NCBI GenBank assembly: GCA_001870995.2
Contig: MLAV02000021.1
Location: 1-64,000 of the forward strand
Source: Chitinophaga sp. CB10
GTDB taxonomy: Bacteria; Bacteroidota; Bacteroidia; Chitinophagales; Chitinophagaceae
Length of the DNA: 64,000 nt
Reading direction: 5' to 3'
Both the position numbers and the translations under genes were made by a program. Under the pieces are notes generated by a model. That model was given only the letters and a program-made list of their open reading frames with translations, ran no database searches and had not been told where the DNA came from. Below, piece after piece: positions 23,981 to 33,199 of the stretch (position 1 is its first letter; each line of letters opens with the position of its first letter).

Positions 23981-26098
23981 ATGAGACTGAAAGTGATAAT
24001 TCCGGTAGTGTTGATCAGCCTTTCCGCTGGCGTACTTGCCTTTACCAAAATGGGTCTGACAGACGATCCTCCGGGTCGGTATGAAGTGATCATGAACCTG
24101 GTAGGGCAAATGCTCAAGGAAGGTCACTACCAACCCAAACCGATAGACGATGCTTTCTCTAAAGAAGCTTTCAATAAATACCTCCGCAGCCTGGACGTAG
24201 AAAAGAAGTTTTTCCTGAAAAGCGATATTGACAGGCTGGCCCCATTGTCCACCCACATTGATGACGAACTGAAAGGCGCGCAGCTGGATTGCTTCCGCAA
24301 CATCAACACCATCATCAAGCAAAGAGTGGCAGAGGCCTCCGCCATTTACCCGGCTATCCTCGCGCAGCCATTTGACTTTACCAAAGAGGAGAGCGTAGTG
24401 CTGGATGCGGATAAGATCGACTTCCCCGTTGATTCCGCCGCCCGCTATGAAGCCTGGAGGAAAATGCTGAAATACCGCACCCTCGAAAAGCTGACGGACC
24501 TGCAGGAAACCCGCGAGAAATCCAAGGAAGACAGCATTAAGAACAAAACGGATCAGCAGCTGGAAGCGGAAGCCCGCCAGAAAGTTAAGCAGATCTATGA
24601 CCGTTACTTCGACCGGATTAAAAACCGCCAGGATGATAACGACCGTTTCAGCCTGTATGTAAATTCCATCACTACCACCATGGACCCGCATACGGACTAC
24701 TTCCCGCCTGACGAGAAACGCCAGTTCGAGGAGCAGATGGCCGGTAAGTTCTTCGGTATCGGCGCAGGACTGCGGGAAGAAGACGGTAAGATCAAGGTGC
24801 TGAGCATCATCACCGGTTCCCCCAGCTGGAAGGAAGGCCACCTCAAGGTGAACGACGTGATCCAGAAAGTAGGCCAGGGTGATAAAGAGCCGGTAGACAT
24901 CACCGGTTACCCGGTAGAAGACGCCGTGAAGCTGATCCGCGGTAACAAGGGTACTACCGTTAAACTCACGGTGAAGAGTGTAGACGGCACCGTTAAGGTC
25001 ATCTCCATCGTGCGGGATGAGATCATCCAGGAGGAAACTTTCGCAAAATCAGCCGTGATCAACGGTACGCATAAAATCGGTTACATCTACCTGCCGGAGT
25101 TCTATTCCGACTTCAACGACCGCAACGGCGCCCGTTGCGCAGCGGATGTAGCTAAGGAAGTGGCCAAACTGAAGGCAGAAAAAGTAGAGGGTATTATCCT
25201 CGACCTCCGCTTCAACGGCGGCGGTTCCCTGCCGGAAGTAGTGGAAATGGCCGGACTCTTCATACCGGAAGGCCCGGTGGTACAGGTACGTAGCAGAGGC
25301 GGGGACGCCATTGTACTGCGCGACCGCGACAAGAGCGTTCAGTACGACGGTCCGCTGGCCATTATGGTCAATGAATACAGTGCTTCCGCTTCTGAAATCC
25401 TTGCTGCCGCGATGCAGGACTACAAACGCGCCGTGATCATCGGTAGCCAGCAGACGTTCGGTAAAGGTACCGTGCAGCGCCTCTTCTCCCTGGATGACTT
25501 TTATCCAGTGAAGGACGGCCAGAGCCTCGGCGCCCTGAAACTCACCCAGCAGAAGTTCTACCGCGCAAACGGTGGTTCCACCCAGCTGAAAGGCGTTTCC
25601 TCCGACATCGTGCTGCCGGACCCCTACTACGAAGTATCCGAGCGTAAAGACAGCGATGCGCTGGCCTGGGATGAGATTCCTAAATCCAATTACGAAATCT
25701 GGTCTAACCCGGTTAACGCCGAAAGCCTGAGGAAGAATAGCGAAAAGAGGATGGCCAACAGCGCCGCATTCAAACTGCTGAATGAAAACCTCGCTACGCT
25801 GAAGAAAATGGAAAAACAGGAAAGCTATTCCCTGAACCTCGCTACCTATAAAGCAGAGCAGAAGGTGAACACCGCTGCCCTGAAAAGATATGACGCGGTC
25901 AACGATAAGGTAAAAGAGCTGAACATCACTTCCATGAAAGTGGACCTGGATAAGATCGGTTCCGACACTACCAAGCTGGCCCGCAATAAAGACTGGCTGA
26001 AGGCAAGAACCAAGGATATTTACCTGGATGAAGCCGTAAACGTAATGAATGACCTGATTGCACAATCGTTACCGAAGATGCAACGTAAGCAACAGTAA
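23981..26098 (+). CDS. Tail-specific C-terminal processing protease (Prc/Tsp, S41A)
   Basis: About 705 residues. An N-terminal export or anchor segment (LKVIIPVVLISLSAGVLA) is followed by a helical N-domain, a PDZ domain with FFGIGAGLREEDGKIKV, and the S41 core. The core contains ILDLRFNGGGSLPEV, the serine motif EYSASASEILAAAMQDY (serines near 467-471) and the lysine segment GSQQTFGKGTVQ. The C-terminal part (about 560-705) is the DUF3340-like tail found only in Prc-size enzymes. It degrades or trims periplasmic proteins from the C-terminus. ATG 23981 is preferred to GTG 23972. It ends opposite a second S41 protease gene. Confidence 0.93.
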   Translation: MRLKVIIPVVLISLSAGVLAFTKMGLTDDPPGRYEVIMNLVGQMLKEGHYQPKPIDDAFSKEAFNKYLRSLDVEKKFFLKSDIDRLAPLSTHIDDELKGAQLDCFRNINTIIKQRVAEASAIYPAILAQPFDFTKEESVVLDADKIDFPVDSAARYEAWRKMLKYRTLEKLTDLQETREKSKEDSIKNKTDQQLEAEARQKVKQIYDRYFDRIKNRQDDNDRFSLYVNSITTTMDPHTDYFPPDEKRQFEEQMAGKFFGIGAGLREEDGKIKVLSIITGSPSWKEGHLKVNDVIQKVGQGDKEPVDITGYPVEDAVKLIRGNKGTTVKLTVKSVDGTVKVISIVRDEIIQEETFAKSAVINGTHKIGYIYLPEFYSDFNDRNGARCAADVAKEVAKLKAEKVEGIILDLRFNGGGSLPEVVEMAGLFIPEGPVVQVRSRGGDAIVLRDRDKSVQYDGPLAIMVNEYSASASEILAAAMQDYKRAVIIGSQQTFGKGTVQRLFSLDDFYPVKDGQSLGALKLTQQKFYRANGGSTQLKGVSSDIVLPDPYYEVSERKDSDALAWDEIPKSNYEIWSNPVNAESLRKNSEKRMANSAAFKLLNENLATLKKMEKQESYSLNLATYKAEQKVNTAALKRYDAVNDKVKELNITSMKVDLDKIGSDTTKLARNKDWLKARTKDIYLDEAVNVMNDLIAQSLPKMQRKQQ

Positions 26099-26115
26099 AA
26101 CATAAGTTCTGATTT

Positions 26116-26152
26116 AAAAAAGGCCGCACCGCTGCATGGTGCGGCCTTTTTT
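26116..26152. terminator. Terminator after the Prc-type protease
   Basis: A GGCCGCACC/GGTGCGGCC stem with a 7-base loop is flanked by A6 and T6, so it can act both ways. Confidence 0.85.
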
Positions 26153-26224
26153 ATTTGGGTTATACCGGGAAATGACGGAATAGAAAATGTAGGGAGCGTT
26201 GGCAGTGGGTGCAGGGCGGTTTTT

Positions 26225-26240
26225 CGTGTACGCGTACACG
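26225..26240. repeat. 16-bp perfect palindrome
   Basis: CGTGTACGCGTACACG is its own reverse complement. It lies in the gap between two convergent protease genes and is not itself a terminator. Confidence 0.6.
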
Positions 26241-26269
26241 TGCCCTGCGGCATTAATTTCTCCCCCAAA

Positions 26270-26305
26270 AAAATAACCCCCGGAAGCATAGCCCCGGGGG
26301 TATTA
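26270..26305 (-). terminator. Terminator of the CtpA-type protease gene
   Basis: A stem AATACCCCCGG/CCGGGGG-type hairpin lies about 20 bases after the minus-strand stop at 26326. Confidence 0.65.
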
Positions 26306-26325
26306 TTGCGTTATAGCTGCGTGTT

Positions 26326-27930
26326 TTATTGCTCTTTTTCCAGCGTTTCCAGCGCTTTTTTCACTACCGGATCGGTGGCGTTGATGGTTTCATAGAAGCC
26401 CTCCGTCCTGTAGAGTTGACGCGCCATGAGCGCTTTGATCCTCGACCTGATCTCCGCTTCGTCCCTGGCGCTGATCCTGTCCAGCCCCGGAATGCTGTCC
26501 GTTTTGGCGAAGGCTTTGAACTCGTTGTAGATGGCCGGCGTGGTCTGGAATTTATTGGTGAAATCCTGTGCGTCCTTGTATTGTTTAAACTCCTCCTTGT
26601 GGGTGGTGAAATACTGGTAAGCGAAGTTGCTGAAGGTATTCCGGGTGTAGATGGCCATCAGCGTGGTGGAGAAACGGGAGGTATCGAACGGTACGAAGAT
26701 ATCCGGCGTGATGCCGCCGCCGCCGTACACACGCCGGCCGCTGGCCGTCTTGTAAGGTACGGTGTCGGTAATGCGGATACTGTCTTTATTTACCAGTTCG
26801 CCGTGGTTAAAGCGTTCGTTGATATCGTCCTCATAGGCGGCCAGTCCGTTTCCGTAAGGCTTTTGGATGCTGCGGTTGGACGGGATGTAGTACCGGGCAA
26901 CGGTGAGGCGTAAAGCGCCGCCGTTGTCGAGGTCGTACTGTTCCTGCACGAGGCCTTTGCCGAAGGTGCGGCGGCCGATGATGGCGCCGCGGTCCCAGTC
27001 CTGGATGGCGCCGGCTACGATTTCGCTGGCGGAGGCAGAGCCTTCGTCCGTCAGGATGGCCAGCGGTCCTTTTTCGAACACGCCTGGGCGTTTGGTTTTG
27101 AATTCCGCTTTAGGGAAGTCCTTTCCTTTGGTGTAGACGAGGAGTTTTGGCTCGTCCAGGAGTTCATCGAGGATGCGGGTGGCAGCGTCCATGAATCCGC
27201 CCGGGTTCTGGCGCACGTCTATGATGAGCTTCTGCATGCCGGCGCGTTGCAATTTGCGCATGGCGTTCATGAATTCATCGTAGGTGGTGGCGGAGAACTT
27301 GCTGATTTTGATATAGCCTACTGCCGGCGCTATCATATAGCTGGCGTCCACGCTGTATATGGGAATGATGCCGCGTTTGATTTTGGCGGTGATCTGTTTG
27401 CCGTTACGCAGCAGGGTGGTGGTTACCTCTGAATCTTTAGGGCCGCGGAGGAGTTTGCGGATCTTTTCGGTGGTAATGCCGTTGCCGGCTACGGTGCTGT
27501 CGCCCACTTTCAGGATTTTATCCCCGGTTTGCAGGCCGGCCGCTTCTGAAGGGCCGCCGCTGATGACGGATACGACGTTTACGGTATCGGCGGTGATGTT
27601 GAATTCCACGCCGATGCCTTCAAAATTACCTTCCAGGTCTTCGTTTACCTGTTGGAGTTGGGAAGGGGGGATGTAAACCGAGTGGGGGTCGAGGTGCATC
27701 AGCATGCCTTCTATGGCTTCCTGCTGCAGATCGTCTGTATTAATGGTATCTACATACTTCATTTTAATGAGGTCCAGCACTTCCTGGAGGGGGCCTCTGC
27801 TGGCTTTGGCAAAGAATATCGTATTACTACCGGTATTGGAGCCTGGCATTTTGTGGCCCAGGAACATTCCCAGCGCCAGCACCACTGCCATCAGTATGGG
27901 TAAAAAAACATTCAGCTTCCTGTTAGACAT
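26326..27930 (-). CDS. C-terminal processing peptidase, CtpA type (S41)
   Basis: A 534-residue protease with a single N-terminal membrane segment (NVFLPILMAVVLALGMFLG). A PDZ domain follows (GNFEGIGVEFNIT to VAGNGITTEKIRKLLRGPKDSEV). The S41 core has LIIDVRQNPGGFMDAA, the serine region TDEGSASASEIVAGAIQDW and the lysine region GRRTFGKGLVQEQ. A C-terminal tail of about 120 residues has VYGGGGITPDIFVPFD. CtpA-type enzymes differ from the Prc type in lacking the long DUF3340 tail. It faces the Prc gene, and the divergent neighbour is a MurNAc/GlcNAc recycling pair, so a cell-wall link is plausible but unproven. Confidence 0.93.
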   Translation of the reverse strand: MSNRKLNVFLPILMAVVLALGMFLGHKMPGSNTGSNTIFFAKASRGPLQEVLDLIKMKYVDTINTDDLQQEAIEGMLMHLDPHSVYIPPSQLQQVNEDLEGNFEGIGVEFNITADTVNVVSVISGGPSEAAGLQTGDKILKVGDSTVAGNGITTEKIRKLLRGPKDSEVTTTLLRNGKQITAKIKRGIIPIYSVDASYMIAPAVGYIKISKFSATTYDEFMNAMRKLQRAGMQKLIIDVRQNPGGFMDAATRILDELLDEPKLLVYTKGKDFPKAEFKTKRPGVFEKGPLAILTDEGSASASEIVAGAIQDWDRGAIIGRRTFGKGLVQEQYDLDNGGALRLTVARYYIPSNRSIQKPYGNGLAAYEDDINERFNHGELVNKDSIRITDTVPYKTASGRRVYGGGGITPDIFVPFDTSRFSTTLMAIYTRNTFSNFAYQYFTTHKEEFKQYKDAQDFTNKFQTTPAIYNEFKAFAKTDSIPGLDRISARDEAEIRSRIKALMARQLYRTEGFYETINATDPVVKKALETLEKEQ

Positions 27931-28088
27931 ATTTTACTTATTATCCCGCTAAATTTTTGACCAATCTTACAACCTAAACTTCCAGCGCCGTATTTGTTTT
28001 TATGAAACGCTTTTGTTTAAATTGTGACAAAAATAGCATAATTCGGGTGCAAACTTTTACGATTCTTTAAATTGATAAATAAACGGAC

Positions 28089-28937
28089 ATGCCTGGAAAA
28101 ATAAAGCTGATCGCAGACAGCGGATCTACAAAGGCTGAGTGGGGCCTTCTTGGCGCTGCCGCCCCCGGCCCATACAAGACGCAGGGCATCAGTCCTTACT
28201 TTCAAACAGTTGAACAGATTGTGCAGATCTTCCGGCAGGAGCTGATCCCCCAGTTGCCGGCCGGTTTACATATAGATGAAATTTATTTCTACGGGACGGG
28301 GTTATCGCAGCCTAAGAATATTGCCGGCGTAACGGACGCGTTGAAAATTGTATGGCCGGATAGCCACATCGAGGTGGATCATGACCTGATGGGCGCCGCC
28401 AGGGCCTTATGCGGCCGCGGGCCGGGCATTGCCAGCATACTGGGCACGGGTTCCAACAGTTGTTATTATGACGGAAACGGGATTGTAAAGAACAATCCGG
28501 GCCTGGGATATGTACTTGGAGATGAGGGGAGTGGTGCTTATCTTGGCAGGAAGGTGCTGCAGTATTACCTGTACAATACTTTTGATGAGGAGTTGCGGCA
28601 GCGGTTCGATGAAAAATACAACACCAATAAGGACGAGATCCTGGAAAACGTGTACCGGAAGCCGCTGGCCAACCGTTACCTGGCCGGGTTTGCCTCCTTC
28701 CTGTCGGAGAACCGCCAGCATTATATGATAGAAAATATCCTGGAAGATGGGCTGAACGACTTCTTCTTTAATCATATATATAAGTACCGCGAGAGCTGGA
28801 CCACGTCCCTGCATTTTGTGGGAGGGGTAGCCTGGAACTTCCGGGACATACTCCGGGAGTTATGCGAACTGTACGAACTGCCTATGGGCAGGGTTATGCG
28901 TACCCCTATGGAAGGGCTGATAGAATATCATCATTAA
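28089..28937 (+). CDS. BadF/BadG-type N-acetylhexosamine kinase (GlcNAc or MurNAc kinase)
   Basis: A 282-residue kinase of the ASKHA fold. The N-terminal phosphate motif reads LIADSGSTKAEWGL, and the second motif is GIASILGTGSNSCYYDG, followed by GLGYVLGDEGSGAYLGRK. A third region FVGGVAWNFRDIL closes the site. The BadF/BadG family includes GlcNAc kinases and MurK, which phosphorylates MurNAc and GlcNAc in Clostridium. The next gene, 20 bases on, is murQ, whose substrate is MurNAc-6-phosphate, so this kinase may supply it. Sugar specificity cannot be read from sequence. Confidence 0.85.
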   Translation: MPGKIKLIADSGSTKAEWGLLGAAAPGPYKTQGISPYFQTVEQIVQIFRQELIPQLPAGLHIDEIYFYGTGLSQPKNIAGVTDALKIVWPDSHIEVDHDLMGAARALCGRGPGIASILGTGSNSCYYDGNGIVKNNPGLGYVLGDEGSGAYLGRKVLQYYLYNTFDEELRQRFDEKYNTNKDEILENVYRKPLANRYLAGFASFLSENRQHYMIENILEDGLNDFFFNHIYKYRESWTTSLHFVGGVAWNFRDILRELCELYELPMGRVMRTPMEGLIEYHH

Positions 28938-28957
28938 TTATATCTCAAACATCATAT

Positions 28958-29779
28958 ATGGCATTCGAAAAAGTTACTGAACAGGAATCTCACTACCATC
29001 ACCTGGAAAAAATGAGCATACAGGAGTTGCTGATTAATATTAATAAAGAGGATCAGACAGTTCCCCTGGCAGTGGCAAAGGCCATCCCGCAGATTGAAAA
29101 GCTGGTGGCTGTAATTGCAGACAGGATGCTGGCCGGCGGCCGCCTGTTTTATATGGGCGCCGGTACCAGCGGGCGACTTGGTATTGTGGATGCCTCCGAA
29201 TGCCCGCCTACTTTTGGCGTGCCTCATGGCCTGGTAATTGGTATCATTGCCGGTGGCGATGCGGCCATCCGCAAGGCGGTGGAGTTTGCCGAAGACAATA
29301 AGGAACAGGGCTGGAAGGACCTGCAGGAGTTTGGCGTGACGGACAAGGATGTGGTGATTGGCATTGCGGCCAGCGGCACCACCCCTTATGTAATCGGCGC
29401 GCTGGAGCAGTGCCGCAGGCACGGCATCACCACGGGCAGCATCAGCTGTAACCCGGAAACACCGATCTCCGCTGCGGCGGACTTCCCGGTGGAAGTGGTG
29501 GTAGGGCCGGAGTTTGTGACGGGCAGCACCCGTATGAAGAGCGGTACTGCGCAGAAACTGGTATTGAATATGATCTCTACTTCCGTGATGATACAGCTCG
29601 GGAGGGTAGAGGATAATAAAATGGTGAATATGCAGCTCAGCAACGAAAAGCTGGTAGACCGCGGGGTGAAAATGCTCATGCAGCAGCTGTCCCTCACCGA
29701 TTACGAAGAGGCCCAACGGTTACTGCTCAAGGCCGGCAGTGTGAAAAAAGCCGTGGAAGCCTACGAAAAGGCCCGATAA
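28958..29779 (+). CDS. murQ: N-acetylmuramic acid 6-phosphate etherase
   Basis: A 273-residue cytoplasmic enzyme that cleaves the lactyl ether of MurNAc-6-phosphate to give GlcNAc-6-phosphate and lactate. A SIS domain is clear: RLFYMGAGTSGRLGIVDASECPPTFG, then GIAASGTTPYVIGALE and GPEFVTGSTRMKSGTAQK. The catalytic glutamate is expected in the DASECPP segment. The start MAFEKVTEQESHYHHLEKMS is used, since the longer frame back to 28862 overlaps the kinase gene. It is co-directional with the kinase and probably in one operon. Confidence 0.95.
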   Translation: MAFEKVTEQESHYHHLEKMSIQELLININKEDQTVPLAVAKAIPQIEKLVAVIADRMLAGGRLFYMGAGTSGRLGIVDASECPPTFGVPHGLVIGIIAGGDAAIRKAVEFAEDNKEQGWKDLQEFGVTDKDVVIGIAASGTTPYVIGALEQCRRHGITTGSISCNPETPISAAADFPVEVVVGPEFVTGSTRMKSGTAQKLVLNMISTSVMIQLGRVEDNKMVNMQLSNEKLVDRGVKMLMQQLSLTDYEEAQRLLLKAGSVKKAVEAYEKAR

Positions 29780-29805
29780 TGCTCAATTTGATAGAATAAC
29801 CTGCT

Positions 29806-30369
29806 ATGCACGACATCGAACCATATTATAACTGGCGCCACCTGTATGCGGCGGAAGAGGACGAGCTTTCGCCCTTCTATGGCCGGGAATACAGCGAGTT
29901 CGAGTACTCCAACACCGTATATAACTATTACGTACACCCGCAATGGGATGAGTTTGGGTCCAGGAACCTGTATATGAAGGTGCTGTATGCTGATTACCAG
30001 TTCGGTATTGCCATTATCGAACTGTTGGGAGAGTGGAATGATACCCTGGATAATGATATTATGACCCTCAAGCGGGAGGTGATCGATGTCATGATAGCCG
30101 AAGGGATCCGGAAATTTATACTGATCTCTGAAAATGTAATGAACTTTCACAGCTCCGACGACTGCTATTACGAGGAGTGGTGGGATGATATAAAAGACGA
30201 AGGGGGCTGGATCGTAGCCCTCAACATGCCTGTACAAACCCGGCAGGAATTCGAGAAAGCGCGCCTATACAATTATGTGCATTTATTGGAGGACGAAAAG
30301 TGGCGAACCTACCAGCCTATTCACTTGTTTAATATGATAGATAATATCATGCTGAGGCGTCTGGAATAA
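29806..30369 (+). CDS. Conserved hypothetical soluble protein
   Basis: A 187-residue acidic, aromatic-rich protein with no signal or membrane segment. The N-terminus (HDIEPYYNWRHLY, then FYGREYSEFEYSNTVYNYYVHP) is rich in Tyr and Trp. The middle (YMKVLYADYQFGIAIIELLGEWND) and C-terminal helices look like a compact fold. I recognise it only as a Bacteroidota hypothetical. It follows murQ by 26 bases and could be co-transcribed with the recycling pair. The sdh promoter begins after its stop, so it is not part of the sdh operon. Confidence 0.65.
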   Translation: MHDIEPYYNWRHLYAAEEDELSPFYGREYSEFEYSNTVYNYYVHPQWDEFGSRNLYMKVLYADYQFGIAIIELLGEWNDTLDNDIMTLKREVIDVMIAEGIRKFILISENVMNFHSSDDCYYEEWWDDIKDEGGWIVALNMPVQTRQEFEKARLYNYVHLLEDEKWRTYQPIHLFNMIDNIMLRRLE

Positions 30370-30388
30370 CGTTTACTGATAAATATCA

Positions 30389-30419
30389 TTTGGTTTTAAT
30401 TTTTCCTGCGTTAAATTTG
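30389..30419 (+). promoter_or_regulatory. Promoter of the sdhCAB operon
   Basis: TTTG at 30389-30392, a 19-base spacer and TAAATTTG at 30412-30419 form an exact Bacteroidota promoter. A leader of about 45 bases precedes sdhC. Confidence 0.7.
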
Positions 30420-30469
30420 CCCGACATTTCAACAACTTATTTTATACTAGGAAGCTTAGATTTTTACTT

Positions 30470-31156
30470 ATGAAGTGGTCACAGTTCTTTAATACCTCTA
30501 TCGGTAAAAAGTTATTGGTAGGCGCTACCGGCTTTTTTCTTTGCAGTTTCGTACTCGTGCATCTTGCCGGAAACCTGCAGCTGTTGTACAAAGACGGGGG
30601 TAAGGCTTTTAACACTTACGCTCAGTTCATGGGTCACAACGGCCTGATTCAGTTCCTCGCCTGGGGCTTGAAAATTGTGATCGTGTTGCATGCATTTATT
30701 GCACTCCAACTCACTATCAGGAACCGCGCCGCCCGCCCGGTTAAATACCAGGTAAATCCCGGAAACCAGACATCCTCCTGGTTCAGCCGCCAGATGGCCA
30801 TTATGGGAAGTATTCTCCTGATCTTCATCGTGGTGCACCTCGCACAGTTATGGGCTCCATTCCACTATGCCGAAATGCCTACCCAATCCTACGAGGGCGT
30901 TTCCGAGCCGATCAAAGATCTGTACAGCGTTACATACGCACTTTTCCAAAATCCGTTATGGGTGATCCTCTACGTGGTAGGTATGATTGCATTGTCCTTC
31001 CACCTGATCCATGGTTTTAAAAGTGCCTTCCAGACTTTCGGCTTAAACCATTCCAAATACAACGGACTTATCAACTTCATCGGTTTGTGGCTGTTCGGTA
31101 TCGCTATACCTGTAGCATTCGCTGCTATTCCCGTTGTAATTTATTTAAACAAATAA
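30470..31156 (+). CDS. sdhC: Succinate dehydrogenase cytochrome b558 subunit
   Basis: A 228-residue integral membrane protein with about five transmembrane segments. Heme-ligand histidines are expected in LCSFVLVHLAGNLQLL (His near 28), IVLHAFIALQL, IFIVVHLAQLW and LSFHLIHGFKSAFQ. This single-subunit di-heme b type is usual in Bacteroidota and carries electrons between the quinone pool and the flavoprotein/iron-sulphur pair. It starts the sdhCAB operon, with sdhA 19 bases after its stop. Confidence 0.93.
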   Translation: MKWSQFFNTSIGKKLLVGATGFFLCSFVLVHLAGNLQLLYKDGGKAFNTYAQFMGHNGLIQFLAWGLKIVIVLHAFIALQLTIRNRAARPVKYQVNPGNQTSSWFSRQMAIMGSILLIFIVVHLAQLWAPFHYAEMPTQSYEGVSEPIKDLYSVTYALFQNPLWVILYVVGMIALSFHLIHGFKSAFQTFGLNHSKYNGLINFIGLWLFGIAIPVAFAAIPVVIYLNK

Positions 31157-31175
31157 TTCTGAAAAGTTAGGATAT

Positions 31176-33149
31176 ATGTTGAACGCAAAAATTCCTGCAG
31201 GCCCATTAAATACTAAATGGGAAAATTATAAAGGACATTGTAAACTGGTAAACCCTGCCAATAAACGTAATCTGGAAATTATTGTTATTGGTACCGGTTT
31301 GGCTGGTGCTTCAGCAGCGGCTTCATTAGGTGAATTAGGATACAAGGTTAAAGCATTCTGCTTTCAGGATAGTCCACGCCGTGCGCACTCTATTGCTGCA
31401 CAGGGTGGTATCAATGCTGCTAAAAACTACCAAAACGACGGTGACTCTGTTTACCGTCTGTTCTACGATACTGTTAAAGGTGGCGACTACCGCGCCCGCG
31501 AAGCCAACGTACACCGTCTGGCAGAGGTGAGCGGTAACATCATCGACCAATGCGTGGCGCAGGGTGTTCCTTTCGCGCGCGAATACGGCGGCCTGCTGTC
31601 CAACCGTTCCTTCGGTGGTACGCAGGTACAACGTACCTTCTACGCTGCCGGTCAGACCGGCCAGCAGCTGCTCCTCGGCGCTTATTCCGCACTGGAACGC
31701 CAGGTAGCACTGGGTAATGTGACCATGTACTCCCGCCACGAGATGCTGGACATCGTGAAAATCGATGGTAAAGCGCGTGGTATCATTGCCCGCGACCTGA
31801 TCAGCGGTAAGCTGGAGCGTCACTTCGGTCATGCGGTACTGATCTGCTCCGGTGGTTATGGTAACGTGTTCTACCTCTCCACCAACGCAATGGGTTCCAA
31901 CGTAACCGCTGCCTGGAAAGCCACCCAGAATGGCGCTTTCTTTGCCAACCCTTGCTTCACGCAGATTCACCCGACCTGTATCCCGGTTTCCGGCGATCAC
32001 CAGTCCAAACTGACGCTGATGTCTGAGTCGCTGCGTAACGACGGCCGCATCTGGGTACCAAAGAAAAAAGACGATAACCGCAAAGCAAGCGATATTCCTG
32101 AAGACGAAAGAGATTACTACCTGGAGCGCCGTTACCCAGCCTTCGGTAACCTCGTACCCCGTGACGTGGCTTCCCGCGCTGCGAAGGAAAGATGCGATGC
32201 CGGTTATGGCGTAGGTACTTCCAAACAGGCGGTATATCTCGACTTCGCCGCGGCGATCGAGCGTTATGGCACCATCGAAGCCAGCAAACGCCAGATGCAC
32301 GGCGTATCCAAAGAAGAAATCATTAAACTGGGTAAAGAAGTAGTTGCTGAAAAATATGGTAACCTCTTCGATATGTACGCAAAAATCACCGGCGAAAATC
32401 CTTATGAAACGCCGATGCGTATTTACCCTGCCGTTCACTATACCATGGGTGGCCTCTGGGTGGACTACGAGCTGCAGACAACCGTTCCGGGTCTGTACTC
32501 CCTGGGTGAAGCCAACTTCTCCGACCACGGCGCTAACCGCCTCGGCGCCTCTGCGCTCATGCAGGGCCTCGCTGATGGTTACTTCGTAATTCCTTACACC
32601 ATTGGTAACTACCTGGCAGATGAGATCCGTACCAAAGCAATTCCTACCGATCACCCGGCCTTCGCGGAAGCGGAAAGCAAGGTGCGCGACAGGATCGCTA
32701 AACTGATGAGCATCAAAGGAACCAAGTCTGTTGACTACTTCCACAAAAAGCTCGGTAAGATCATGTGGGATAAATGCGGTATGGCGCGTAACGAACAGGG
32801 CCTGAAAGAAGCCATTGAAGAGATCAAAGCGCTCCGTGCGGATTTCTATAAAGATGTGCGCATCCCTGGCGACGCCAACGAATTCAACCCTGAACTGGAA
32901 AAAGCTGGTCGTGTGGCCGACTTCCTGGAACTGGGTGAACTCATGTGTATCGACGCCCTGAACCGTCGCGAATCCTGCGGTGGCCACTTCCGTGAAGAAT
33001 CACAAACCGAAGAAGGTGAAGCTAAACGTGACGACGAAAACTTCAGCTATGTAGCGGCATGGGAATACAAAGGCCCAAGCGATTATGTACTGCATAAGGA
33101 AGAACTGGTGTTCGAAGAAGTGAAACCGACTCAACGTAGCTATAAATAA
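31176..33149 (+). CDS. sdhA: Succinate dehydrogenase/fumarate reductase flavoprotein subunit
   Basis: A 657-residue FAD protein that oxidises succinate to fumarate or runs in reverse. The dinucleotide fold is IVIGTGLAGASAAASLGELGY, with the FAD-binding region RRAHSIAAQGGINAAKNYQ. Catalytic segments include HPTCIPVSGDHQSKLTLMSESLRNDGRIWVPK and YTMGGLWVDYELQTTVPGLYSLGEANFSDHGANRLGASALMQGLADGYF. The length is that of the Bacteroidota type. A short TGGCC/GGCCA hairpin follows at about 33155, between sdhA and sdhB. Confidence 0.96.
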   Translation: MLNAKIPAGPLNTKWENYKGHCKLVNPANKRNLEIIVIGTGLAGASAAASLGELGYKVKAFCFQDSPRRAHSIAAQGGINAAKNYQNDGDSVYRLFYDTVKGGDYRAREANVHRLAEVSGNIIDQCVAQGVPFAREYGGLLSNRSFGGTQVQRTFYAAGQTGQQLLLGAYSALERQVALGNVTMYSRHEMLDIVKIDGKARGIIARDLISGKLERHFGHAVLICSGGYGNVFYLSTNAMGSNVTAAWKATQNGAFFANPCFTQIHPTCIPVSGDHQSKLTLMSESLRNDGRIWVPKKKDDNRKASDIPEDERDYYLERRYPAFGNLVPRDVASRAAKERCDAGYGVGTSKQAVYLDFAAAIERYGTIEASKRQMHGVSKEEIIKLGKEVVAEKYGNLFDMYAKITGENPYETPMRIYPAVHYTMGGLWVDYELQTTVPGLYSLGEANFSDHGANRLGASALMQGLADGYFVIPYTIGNYLADEIRTKAIPTDHPAFAEAESKVRDRIAKLMSIKGTKSVDYFHKKLGKIMWDKCGMARNEQGLKEAIEEIKALRADFYKDVRIPGDANEFNPELEKAGRVADFLELGELMCIDALNRRESCGGHFREESQTEEGEAKRDDENFSYVAAWEYKGPSDYVLHKEELVFEEVKPTQRSYK

Positions 33150-33199
33150 GGATATTGGCCCCGTGGCCAGGTTTAATAATCAAATAATTGTCCAAGCAT

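Noticed and set aside
31335..32987. Long open frame antisense to sdhA
   Set aside because: The frame lies wholly within a highly conserved gene on the other strand and has no family features.
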